A DNA stretch of 64,000 bases from Phytophthora sp. 'mugwort' (Eukaryota > Oomycota > Peronosporomycetes > Peronosporales > Peronosporaceae). The notes below the pieces were generated by a model. That model ran no database searches and was not told where the DNA came from. It worked only from the letters and a program-made list of their open reading frames with translations. Below, piece after piece: positions 23,679-32,599 of this stretch (the stretch's first letter is position 1; each line of letters opens with the position of its first letter). The stretch covers positions 3,906,001-3,970,000 of the forward strand of contig JAUCEF010000007.1 in NCBI GenBank assembly GCA_033558025.1, written 5' to 3'. Made by a program: the position numbers and the translations under genes.

Positions 23679-23930
23679 TGTAGTGGGACGACGGTCTTCA
23701 TGACCTGACCACGCACTGGGCTGATGGTAGAGGATGACCTCAGCTAAAGCTGGCGTAGGGTAAGACTCTGAGGTGGGTAAAACTAAAGCAGGTATCACTA
23801 CAGCAGTATAGGAGTACCTGACGAGAGGTTTGACCGAACTCATTCTAAGACTTGCAGACTACAATGCAACCAAGGGTTTAAAGGAAGCGCCAGCTTCCCT
23901 CGTGAGTTTGTTCAACCGGATTCTATTACA
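23679..23930 (+). repeat. Gypsy right LTR
   Basis: Starts TGTAGTGGGACG, ends CTATTACA. It is followed at 23931 by AGCGT, the same five bases that precede the left LTR. Confidence 0.9.
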
Positions 23931-23935
23931 AGCGT

Positions 23936-24230
23936 ATGCACACCATGAAGCGCAGTTTCGCCCCACAGTTGGTCAGGCAGATTTGTCATGTGCAACAGCG
24001 CTCTCACCTTTGGCAGGACGTTCCATTGACTCGCGCGACAATCCAATTTGCTGGGTGTGTAAGCATTCGTGTTGTCAGTGCGATGCCTCGATCATCCCCA
24101 AACGCCCGTAGAGAGTTGTTGTCAGACTCTTCACCTTGGTCGAAGTGAATGCCTTCAACTCGCCAACCTCGATCGTGGTACTTGGCATGAAGCCTGATGA
24201 CTGACGATGTGCTGCTTAGCTTCACGCCTA
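23936..24230 (-). pseudogene. Copia-B integrase core fragment
   Basis: The minus strand reads RLHAKYHDRGWRVEGIHFDQG, the Copia block around the second catalytic Asp (IHSDQGGEF). It continues GIALTTRMLTHPANWIVARV, where the catalytic Glu of the P..NG.AER motif reads as Val. The segment ends at the Gypsy insertion point, and its continuation lies at 18522. Confidence 0.75.
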
Positions 24231-24343
24231 TGACGGAGTAGAAGTATCAATCTGTAGCAACTGACTGCTAACAGAAAAGCGTTGCGCCTGTCGATCGTAA
24301 CCTCATTAACGGTAGAAAGTCAGCTTGCAACCGTAGGGGCTTC

Positions 24344-24990
24344 TTAGCTTTGTGGCTTCGCGTCTTGTAAGGAACCCTTTGCCTTGATACAGGGAATACA
24401 AGACACCTTCGAATCTTCTGCTGTACATGTTTTGCAGACCCCGGACGGCCTTTCTCTTGACCATCTCCGCAAATGTGACCTCACTGGCATGGGCAAAACG
24501 TTTGTATTACAAGGAAAGAGGCGGCTGCTATCCGTCCGAGTGATTTTGTTGCAGATCACTTCATTTGCCGACTGCTGTACCCTCTGCAACCACAACCGAC
24601 ACATGCCGTCTATACTTTGTGAACTTGACTGTGATCCGGTCTATTTAAAGAAGCAGTTTGCTCTGATCGCGCGACATATACATGCAATATCCCAGCTTTG
24701 TATGCATGCGATCGAGAGATTAAATTCGCAATTGCACCAGGCACATAGTAAGCGCCAGAGAGAATGCGCTTCTCCAGCCGACCGGAGTTCTCATTAATGA
24801 TACTGAGCAAGACGTCACCAACCTGATTCACGTTCACCGAGCCACCATTACCACACCACTTGACACGTCCATTACTGATGGTCTTCACCTCTGTGAAACA
24901 TGATAAGTCACCACATATATTGACTTGTGCTCCACTATCAAGGCACCACTCCGTGTCTTTCGACGAAGTTGTTGTCCGAGGTGCTCCATT
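24344..24990 (-). pseudogene. Copia-B protease and GAG-pre-integrase remnant
   Basis: In one frame the protease start resembles WCLDSGAQVNICGD. It continues at 24888-24610 with KTISNGRVKWCGNGGSVNV and SGAYYVPGAIANLIS, the Copia protease flap and linker. Downstream, 24604-24344 ends with SKVSCIPCIKAKGS, the typical end of the GAG-pre-integrase domain. Two frameshifts. Confidence 0.7.
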
Positions 24991-25396
24991 GATGCCATTA
25001 CTGACATAGGTCCTGGAGCATCAAATCGCCAGTTTCCACCTCGACCACCAGACTGCGTACGAGCATAATGCCCACCGTAGTGTCGGCCATTAATACGACC
25101 CAGCAGATCCACTTGCTGGCGAGTACATGGACACTCTCAATACCAGTGGCCGAACTGGTGACAATTGGAGCGTGGCCGCCAATGCATCGCGTCGTGCAGA
25201 GACGGGTGGCGACCTTAACTAGGTGTGTGGCGTCTTGGCCCGTTTCAGCCCCCCCCGCGTTGGCTCACTTGGACACCTTCATGCTGACCATTTACAAACT
25301 GGAGTACCCGATTATCGTGTCGCAGCCGAGGCGTGCTATGGTTTGAACCACGGACTCGTGACCACACATACTTTCTTCTTGTTCTCTTGCGAGCAG

Positions 25397-26269
25397 TCAG
25401 CCGCGGACACGCCCAACTTCACAAACTAGTCGGTTCCGGCGGGAGACCGCCAACTCGTTACCTAAGTCCGGAAACACTTCCAGTACGTTGGTCAGTAGTA
25501 GCCGCGCAAGTTCTGAATCTCCGAGCAGGGGCCCAAGTGTGGCAAGATCCTCGTGCAGTTTTATGATAGCGTCGATGTATGTATCAACGGGTTCCCCGTG
25601 TACAAAATTGCGCGCAAACATCGCACCCTTGATCAGAATATCGTTCTTGGCAGCGCTGCCGGCGTTGTATTCCTTCTCAATGTCCTGGAATATTACCACC
25701 GGATTGCAATTAACCAGCGGTCGCCTGTTCCAACCAGAAAGTCGTTGTCCTACGATCCCGCAATGAATATATTGTGGTTTTAGCCAGTGCGTTTCCCAAC
25801 GACACTTGCGGCTCGAGGTACAGGAGTCCTTTAAAAACACTTTCGTAGTGACTAGTGACCACAAGTTTTGGAGCTTGAGCTTGAGCTCGATCATCGTGCG
25901 CCAAAGCTTTAGTCGTTTGCACCATCCAGCTTGGGAACTTCTAAGCTTGAATTGGTGGCGTACTTGGCGATGTTTCGGCTTGTGTCTGTTCTTCTTGTTG
26001 CCAGAGCGCTTGTGTTTCTTTTTGCTCTCAAAGGACGAGCCGGACGAGTCGTTACTAGAGCTAGAGCTCTCTTTATCTGAGTCGTCGGAGCTCTCACTTG
26101 AGTTGTCGTTGCTCGAAGAAGACGGTGTTGACGATGCAACGTCACCACTCAACTCGACCATGGTTTGGCCATCTTCGTGGTCGCTTTCATCATTTGCATC
26201 CGATTGCGTGGATGACCCACGGAGAAGAAGCGTGACCCTGTTGGGGATCATTACCTGTCGTACACTCAT
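25397..26269 (-). pseudogene. Copia-B gag
   Basis: 290-codon minus-strand frame. The N-terminal third is Ser/Asp-rich and then Lys-rich. A frameshifted middle follows. The C-terminal third (FQDIEKEYNAGSAAKND, FVHGEPVDTYIDAIIKLHED and LLGDSELARLLLTNV) has the helical Copia gag (UBN2-like) pattern. It lies in order upstream of the protease remnant on the same strand. A start further upstream cannot be excluded. Confidence 0.6.
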
Positions 26270-26881
26270 TCCTAGCTGTTGTTTCAGGGAAGAGACTGAA
26301 CGCTTGATGGAGGGGCCAAAGAAGCCTCCGGGATCTGGGTGGTGGTGCTCGGTGAGGAATCGGGGAATTCAACAGTGAATATCCACTTCTCTCTTGCAGG
26401 CACTGGAATGTCATCAATTCTTACATGTATTGTAAATAGATATACATCCTTAAAGCCTTACCACTAACTCTTGGCCAATAGAAACGAGTATAAGAACCGG
26501 AGGGCATCTCCGACATGCGGCATGTGCGCAACTGCATCCTGCGCGAAGTCAAGTAGGCGAACGCCTGGAAGACACAATGTCCATGAGCGGACTGCCTGGG
26601 GTTGGATCCAGACATCGGTGAATGGAGTGGCGTCCAGAAGCCGCGCGATCGATCCGAGAACAAGCTCGCCAAGTCCATGATAACTACTTGCTCGGCGAGT
26701 TGGCTGACACGCCTAAACTAACACTCGTTCAGACCAGGGCTCCGATCAAATAACACCACTACCGTGATTGCGGTACTTTTAATACTTTAGTGCGGATTAT
26801 TGTTTGTGGTGTAAAATAATATATTCCTTTACGGGCGGGATATACAAATAGTTGGTAACGAGACTGCCCGCCAACCGTTTC
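26270..26881. other. Between Copia-B gag and hAT fragment; no gene seen
   Basis: Probably includes the 5' end or LTR of Copia-B on the minus strand, but no second LTR copy was found to confirm it. Confidence 0.4.
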
Positions 26882-26889
26882 TCACAGCC

Positions 26890-27330
26890 AACCATCCATA
26901 TCAGGACCCGTTAGCACCGCCAACCGCCCGCAGCGTTCACTCTCCAATTCTCGACCTCCCCATTTCGTCCCGACAACTCGTCGCGTTCTTCTTCCCGCCT
27001 CTGGGGCTAGGGCCCTACCGATGCAACATCTGCGAGCTATCCCGCAAAGCAAGCCAGTTGAACAGGCTACAGCAACCTGATGTCTCACCTGCACTCGGTC
27101 CACACCACACACGACGAGTAGTATGCTGAGTTTCAACAGCGAAACCTGACCTCTCTAAAGATCTTCGGCTTCGTGGACGAGACTACCAGCCGCATGTACG
27201 ACTGGTTTCATTGGATCGTCGAGCGGAACCTGCCATTGTGAGAGGTGAAGACCCAGTGACAGGACAGCTTGTCCAATGCGGCACCAAACCTAATATCTAC
27301 CTATCGCAGCGTGGTATATAGACTATTTTA
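26890..27330 (+). pseudogene. hAT transposase N-terminal fragment (hAT-1)
   Basis: Reads with frameshifts as a BED-type zinc finger: GPYRCNICELSRK, then (frame +1) SNLMSHLHSVHTTHDE, with the C-x2-C...H-x4-H spacing. Next come SLKIFGFVDETTSRMYDWF and IVERNLPL. It is truncated before the catalytic domain. The same region recurs on the opposite strand at 30040-30655. BED fingers bind the element's termini in hAT transposases. Confidence 0.7.
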
Positions 27331-27423
27331 ACTAATCAAATATAGGTAAAAGACTGCAATGCCCTCATTTCGGATCATTCCTGCTAGACCTAAAGCCCCT
27401 CCCCCCTCCTAGCCAACACCAAG

Positions 27424-29267
27424 ATGCCTCGCCGCCTGCCCTGGGAAACCTTAGCGACTGCGCTTCCTCGCGGCGACGCCGACATCCTCCTCGAAACGTC
27501 CAAGACCTTCAAGATTGACAAGAGCGACCTGTACAACTGCAGTATCTGCACGGTCCCCGTCCCCATGAAATGCGATCCCAGCTTCTCAGCTGTGTCTGTG
27601 GGGCCGCCTGCGATAGTGTATCGCCGTGCCAGTTGTGCCCCTGGCGTGGACCCGTGCGCACATGCCAGCTGCTGCTAGCTGTCGATATTGACGAGCTCTA
27701 CGCACACGTAACACCCATTCGCTCCCCGCCCGAGAACCCAAAGCTATCGTTGGCGATGAAAGAGGCTGCTCGGGACTGGCAGCGCAAGGCCTTACGCCGC
27801 TGCGGATTTGGAACGGCCTCTTTCGGCGGTTCAACCTAGCTGAGAACGCGATGCCTGCTACCAACACTTCAGCGGTTCGTCCACCATTATATGGCTACGC
27901 GTTTGGGCGGCAGTGACCTCCTTGGCGCAGTGCGCTTGAAAATTCGAGCTTCTGGCTATACTGGGCACGAGGAAGAGACCGCTGCATTCACATTTGCGTG
28001 GCACAACAACCAGAATGGGAAACCTGAAGTTGGCAATGGTACCGACCAGAACCCCTTTGTCGTCGGCATTTCATTTTTTGTGCCGCGGATCGGGATCCGG
28101 CAACGTTTGTGCTGCATGTGAATGCAACCTACAAGTTGTCCCAAGTTGGATATCCCGTGATTGTGGTGGGGATCTCGGACAAGGCCAGACAATTTCATCT
28201 CCTGGCTGACTTCATCGTCTCACAAGAGCGGCAACAGCAGTACACGGAGGTCCTTTCGCTGCTGGCTTGAGTCTTTCAAGCTGTCACAGGCAAGATGCTG
28301 AGGGTTCGGTATGCTATGGTCGACGCCGACCTCGCGCAGTGGAATGCACTCCAGGAAGTTTCGGCAGCTGTCAAGACTTCGGTTTTCTTATGTGTTTCTT
28401 CCACGTGGCTAAGAAAGTGTATGAAAAACACGAGGCTTGGAAACGAGCGTTACGGCGATGGTGATGTCCCACCTGCACGAGCTGCATTTTACAAGGAGCA
28501 CGGAAGAGTATCAGCAAAAGTTGGCAGCGGTGAAGAACGTGTAGACAAAATGGACACAACTCCGTCTATTTAGCTCCTACTTCCAGAAGACTTGGCTCAA
28601 CGCACGGGTCTGGCGGTGGCAATGCTTCCACACACCAAGTGGTTTTGCCACTACCAATAACCCTTGCGAAACGTTTAACGCGGCCATCAAGCGCGATGTC
28701 ACGCTGCGGAGGAAGTTGAAAGTCGGCGCCTTGGTAGATTAGCTCCTGGTGTTGTGCAGGAGTGAGAGCATGCGTGCGCGGTCCTTCGCATTATCGGCAA
28801 AGTTCCCCGATCGGCTTCACCGTCGCGCTCGGGACATGATGCGCCAGGGCCTACTGTACGAGCAACCATACGAGCGGACCAGCGTAGCCTTCCTGCTAAG
28901 TGACGCGCCCTCCGAGCAGCAGAGTGAAAGCATGCACGTAGTGTCCATACCGAACATCCGCGTCTTCGACGTTCTGGATCACCGCTCCAAGGAAGTCTTG
29001 CCGGTGTCAGCGCAAATGGAACACTGCGGTATGCCTTCGTGCGGGTGGGAGGTGAACGTTGCCGAGCGCGTTTGCCCGTGTCGCTTCCATTTCAAACACG
29101 GGTCCTGGATCCATATCCGGTTTAGCCTCAACGCTGTGGGCAGCTTGGATGTGACAGGTCGCGAGACCCTCTTCTACCGCGGCACCAACAAGCGAAAGCG
29201 AGCGGATACTGCAGGTCAGGCTTCTGGACGCCCGCGCCGCAATGGCCAAGCATTAGCAACAGAGTAA
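27424..29267 (+). pseudogene. MULE (Mutator-like) transposase pseudogene
   Basis: Fragments in order: TAFTFAWHNNQNGKPEVGNG; FVLHVNATYKLSQVGYPVIV, the MULE block where the first catalytic Asp (DATYK) reads Asn; ARQFHLLADFIVSQERQQQ; YAMVDADLAQWNAL, around the second Asp; LMCFFHVAKKVYEKHEAW; NNPCETFNAAIKRDV, holding the Glu; and a C-terminal open frame 28749-29267. That frame ends in a SWIM-like zinc finger (CPCRFHFKHGSWIH) and a basic tail. The N-terminal part (27424-27678) is degraded. At least five frame changes. No terminal inverted repeats were identified. Confidence 0.75.
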
Positions 29268-29960
29268 GAACAAATATGGCAAATACAAGTATAACCGTTG
29301 CAGTTGACTTCACATTCATACATTGGAAGTGTGAGGCTGATTTCCGCAAGCAGTTATGTAGTCCTCTCATCGCTTAGCTTCCGCGTCATGTGCGGCATAT
29401 TCGAAGCAGACGTCACATCGTGTCTGATTCGCTCAGAGCGCGAGCCAGGTCTGCTTGGTCCCTATCAGCGTGGACCACGGCGGGGCCACCATCCCGCGCA
29501 GCCGAGCAGTTTACGCAGTAACTCCCCCCCCCCCCGACGCCCCAGCCGCCGCCTTGTGCGGCGAGCCGCCACGTCCCCAGTAGCCATGGGTCCTTCGTCG
29601 GCATCTCTGGCGACCCTGGCTGCATTGTCTCGTTATCGCCGGCCGCTTTCTCCAGCTCCACTGGCGGAGTTAGCATGTACCCCGCGCAACGTTCTGCGGC
29701 ACCAAACCCTGCGGCATTACACCCCCTCAACTTCCTCATCTTTTCCTCCATGGGCTCCTCGAAACACCCGTCTCCGCTTTGTGCTCCCCTGTGCACCTGA
29801 ATGGCTTGCTGGAGACTGGCGATCTGGCGAGGGAGAGTGGTCTACAGGTAGTCAGTCAAATGCAGCCGTAGCGTACCGGGTAGTCAGGTTTATCACGACA
29901 GCACGAACAGTCGGCTCCCTGTCCCTGATGACACCTGCCCTGTCTCGGTAAACTGCCAGA
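29268..29960. other. No gene recognised
   Basis: A 217-codon plus frame (29298-29951) is Pro/Ser/Arg-rich and overlapped by a 127-codon minus frame. Neither has a domain. A C10-type run lies at about 29524-29535. It is probably 3' flank of the MULE or intergenic. Confidence 0.45.
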
Positions 29961-30001
29961 AGAAAAAGAGCTCAGCGCTTGCAGTGCTGAGCTCTTTTTC
30001 T
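29961..30001. repeat. Perfect 16-bp-arm hairpin
   Basis: AGAAAAAGAGCTCAGC, a nine-base loop, then GCTGAGCTCTTTTTCT: sixteen paired bases without mismatch. In DNA this could be fused transposon ends; as RNA it would resemble a stem with a U-run. Function unknown. Confidence 0.9.
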
Positions 30002-30039
30002 AGCGGTGTTAATGATATTTACTCCTCTAGTCGTTGACA

Positions 30040-30655
30040 CAGTTATCACCGACGACAACTTCATCATCATGGTAGACTTATCGTAGACGTCAAGATTAAC
30101 CTTTACAATGTCGACCGTTTGTCCGTTCTCCACGGGGATATGCCTATAAGGCGCCCGATAGGACCGTCTTTCCCGCCCTAAACCGCAAACTGCAACGAAG
30201 TAATGCGTACCGGAGCTCCAGCCGTCTCACATGATCCCGAAACATGTGCCCATCTCCTCGCCCATGGTGGCACCGACGCAAGCAGCCACCCGTTTCATGT
30301 AGGTCTTCAGTACGTATACCCGCATCCTAACAAGCTATCTAGTGAGAGAGTTTCCCACCTCGTATAACGGCAGGTTGCGCTCCACGATCTAACGTAGCCA
30401 GTCATACATATGGCTAGTGACCTTGTCCACGAAGCCGAACATCTCGAAGGAATTGAGATTTCGGGATTAGAATTCAGTATACTCTTCGCTGTGAGTAGGG
30501 TAGACTGAGTGCAGATGAGACATCAAACCGGTAAAGCCTGTGCGACTAGCTTGCTTGCGTGGTTACTCGCAGATGTTACAGCGCTAGCTTTCTGGTTCCA
30601 AATCCGTAAAGAAAAAAACGACGAGTTGTCGGGACGTCATGGCGGACTGGAGAAT
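30040..30655 (-). pseudogene. hAT transposase N-terminal fragment (hAT-2)
   Basis: Minus-strand reading: MTSRQLVVFFFTDLEPES, then RCNICE (zinc finger), LMSHLHSVYPTHSEEYTE in a shifted frame, MFGFVDKVTSHMYDWL, and YVLKTYMKRVAACVGATMG. It continues with GTCFGIM and DGWSSGTHYFVAVCGL, around the first catalytic Asp of hAT transposases, then ENGQTVDIVKVNLDVYDKS. It is homologous to hAT-1 but reaches further into the catalytic domain. Several stops; the C-terminal half is missing. Confidence 0.72.
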
Positions 30656-30766
30656 TGGATAATGAGCTATCGTGCTCGGTTTGCGCTATCTGTGGGGCAT
30701 GACGCACGTGGTTGGCTGTGATGAACCACTGGCTGGCATTCGTCGAGCGATACGAAGAATGCCAGC

Positions 30767-30814
30767 AGAATATATCTATTTTATTACTGATTCTTGCATT
30801 CTGCTGAATATAAT
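30767..30814 (+). repeat. Outer inverted repeat, left copy
   Basis: CTATTTTATTACTGATTCTT and ATTCTGC...ATAATA here match the reverse complement of 32547-32592 at most positions. Tigger-2 lies between them, so the Tigger appears to have jumped into an older palindromic (MITE-like) element. Confidence 0.6.
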
Positions 30815-30815
30815 A

Positions 30816-32417
30816 CAGTAATCTGCTTGCTAAGCGAACAGGCCGAACCTAATAATCTTCAAGACAGTAAATCTCACAAGCTGTAACACATTGTATGCAA
30901 CGTACTGATGTAGTGACAATGAGCAATTAAGAGTCCGTCGATCAGGTGAATCATTCTCCAGCCCGCCATGACGTCCCGACAACTCGTCGTTTTTTCGCCA
31001 ATCAACTTAAAAGAAGCGAACCCTCTAGCAATATTTCAGCTCTATATAGATCAACGGAAATAGCGATCGTTGAAAGCCAATCAATCGCAGCATGCCATTA
31101 TTTAACTCGACGGAAAGTTGCCCCATAGTTATCACCCTCCCTCAGCCCTTCCTGAAACGCGTTCGCCTTTCCAAGTTACAAAAGCTCAAGATCTGCGACC
31201 GCCGCCGCCGGCGTCCAAACGATACCTACACGGAGCTTGCAGCGAGGGCATATGCCGAATTCTCCCTTCATAGAAGGCCATCCAAGCAAGTCGTTGGTCG
31301 CGCGCTGAAATCGGAGGCCCGCCTGCGCAGGTACACGACCGACTGCCTTCGACGCCAAAGAGCCCGACCCAAGTTCCAACTGCTGCTCGACCAATGCATG
31401 GTCGAGTACATATTGGCCAGTGAGAGCTGGGGGCTCTCGCTATCAGGCAGCATGATTGTCGCCCAAGCCGAGAGGACCCTGAATCATGGTCAAGGTACCG
31501 CGAACGGCATGGCCAAGGCTTGGCACATCTTGGCTCCGAAATCTGCGAGACCGATATGGGATCCGACGGCGCCGCGTCCATGGAGAAGGCGGAGTAGTCG
31601 ATTTGGAGGCAGTTGACGACGAGATCAGGTCGCTTCGGAAAATCATCCGCACCTACTCATATACAGATGTATACAACATGGACGAGACAGGTTCTTCTTC
31701 AACAACGTTCCGCGCGGCTCGCTCTACATCAACGCTGCACTTGCGATGAAGCAGGACAAAGCTCGCATCACGTTGACGGTGTGCACGAACGCCACGGGAG
31801 CTGACAAACTGCCGTTGATTTTCATTGGCAAGTCAGCCAAGCCACGCTGGCTAGGTCAAAAGCCAGATGAAGTGCTGTACACGTCCACTACTAAGGCGTG
31901 GATGGCCACTACGACCTACCAAGCCTGGCTGCGGGATGTCGACCAGTCCATACGAGAGAAAGGCAGGCACATCCTCCTTCTCGTCGACAACGCCTCATCC
32001 CACTGCGAGGAAGGCATTATGTTAACAAACGTGTGGGTGGTCAAGCTGTCACCAAACACAACTGCCAAGCTTCAGCCTTTAGACCAAGCTATAATATACT
32101 GTATCAAACGTCAAGTACTCCGTAAGAAAATGGAGCAGGCACTGGACCGGATCGACGGGGGGATGCAAACCCCTATAAAGTGGGTATGCTGAAAGGTATT
32201 CAGTGGGTGCGCTGAAGCGTGGCGGTAGCTACCTGCAGAGACGATTTAACAGTGTTGGTCGCACTCGATCGACCCTAGTTTGCAAAACTGACATGAACAT
32301 CATATTGCACTAAAACAGTATGCTGGGATGCTTTTGAGCACCGCAAAAACATTTCATATTAAATATACCTTGTGTTGTTTATACATATCGGGTGTTCGCT
32401 TAGCAAGCAGATTACTG
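30816..32417 (+). mobile_element. Tigger/pogo DNA transposon with intact ends (Tigger-2)
   Basis: The 25-bp terminal inverted repeats are perfect: 30816-30840 starts CAGTAATCTGCTTGC and continues TAAGCGAACA; 32393-32417 is its exact reverse complement. TA flanks both sides (30814-30815 and 32418-32419), the standard target duplication of Tc1/mariner/pogo elements. The 1,602-bp body carries a DDE transposase pseudogene. Identical ends with a broken gene suggest recent movement, perhaps driven by a transposase made elsewhere. Confidence 0.92.
31092..32260 (+). pseudogene. Tigger-2 transposase, frameshifted
   Basis: The N-terminal DNA-binding half occupies 31092-31480 (RRPSKQVVGRALKSEARLRR, then FQLLLDQCMVEYILAS). 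The frame shifts near 31480 to KLSDTWLRNLRDRYGIRRRR-type sequence (WLRNLRDRYGIRRRRVHGEG is visible at 31540). Then come YTDVYNMDETG, with the first Asp, and after another shift ARITLTVCTNATGADKLPL, FIGKSAKPRWLGQ, HILLLVDNASSH (second Asp) and AKLQPLDQAII (third position). An in-frame stop at 32190 cuts off the C-terminus, whose GIQWV remnant is at about 32200. All three catalytic positions survive, so damage is limited to about two frameshifts and a stop. Confidence 0.85.
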
Positions 32418-32546
32418 TAGTGGTATAGTATAATACTGATGCAATAATACAAATATATCGCTCGACATATATTAGTATTATTGCGTATATATCGCTCGAC
32501 AATATAATTATATTATTGCGTCAGTACTACACACAATACTATATTA

Positions 32547-32595
32547 CTATTATGTTTGGCAGAATACAAAAATCAGCAATAAAATAGTAAATAAC
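32547..32595 (-). repeat. Outer inverted repeat, right copy
   Basis: Reverse complement carries TTTACTATTTTATTGCTGAT and continues to ATTCTGC and ATAATA, paired with 30767-30814. The AT-rich interval 32420-32530 contains two copies of an ATATATCGCTCGACA-type unit. Confidence 0.6.
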
Positions 32596-32599
32596 GGTA

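Larger units (their letters stand above)
18528..23930 (+). mobile_element. Ty3/Gypsy LTR retrotransposon with chromodomain
   Basis: About 5.4 kb bounded by LTRs of 250 and 252 bp that start TG and end CA, with a perfect AGCGT target duplication. Internally, in Gypsy order: gag with a CCHC knuckle, protease, RT with VWIDDLL, RNase H, integrase with an HHCC-type zinc finger, and a C-terminal chromodomain. That domain suggests the chromovirus branch. The reading frames are broken at many points although the LTRs are still about 96% identical (around nine differences by eye). It inserted into the integrase gene of Copia-B. Confidence 0.9.
17676..26269 (-). mobile_element. Old minus-strand Copia element, interrupted (Copia-B)
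   Basis: Reading the minus strand from 26269 downward gives gag, protease, GAG-pre-integrase and the integrase core. Gypsy (18523-23935) then interrupts, and the integrase C-terminus and the linker before RT follow at 18522-17870. The right LTR of Copia-A abuts it at 17676. The order and the continuity across the Gypsy target duplication show one original element. RT and RNase H were not found, and no LTR pair was identified. The upstream end is uncertain and may extend past 26269. Confidence 0.75.

Noticed and set aside
29298..29951. 217-codon plus frame
   Set aside because: Pro/Ser/Arg-rich, no motif, overlapped by a minus frame; GC-rich composition alone explains its openness.
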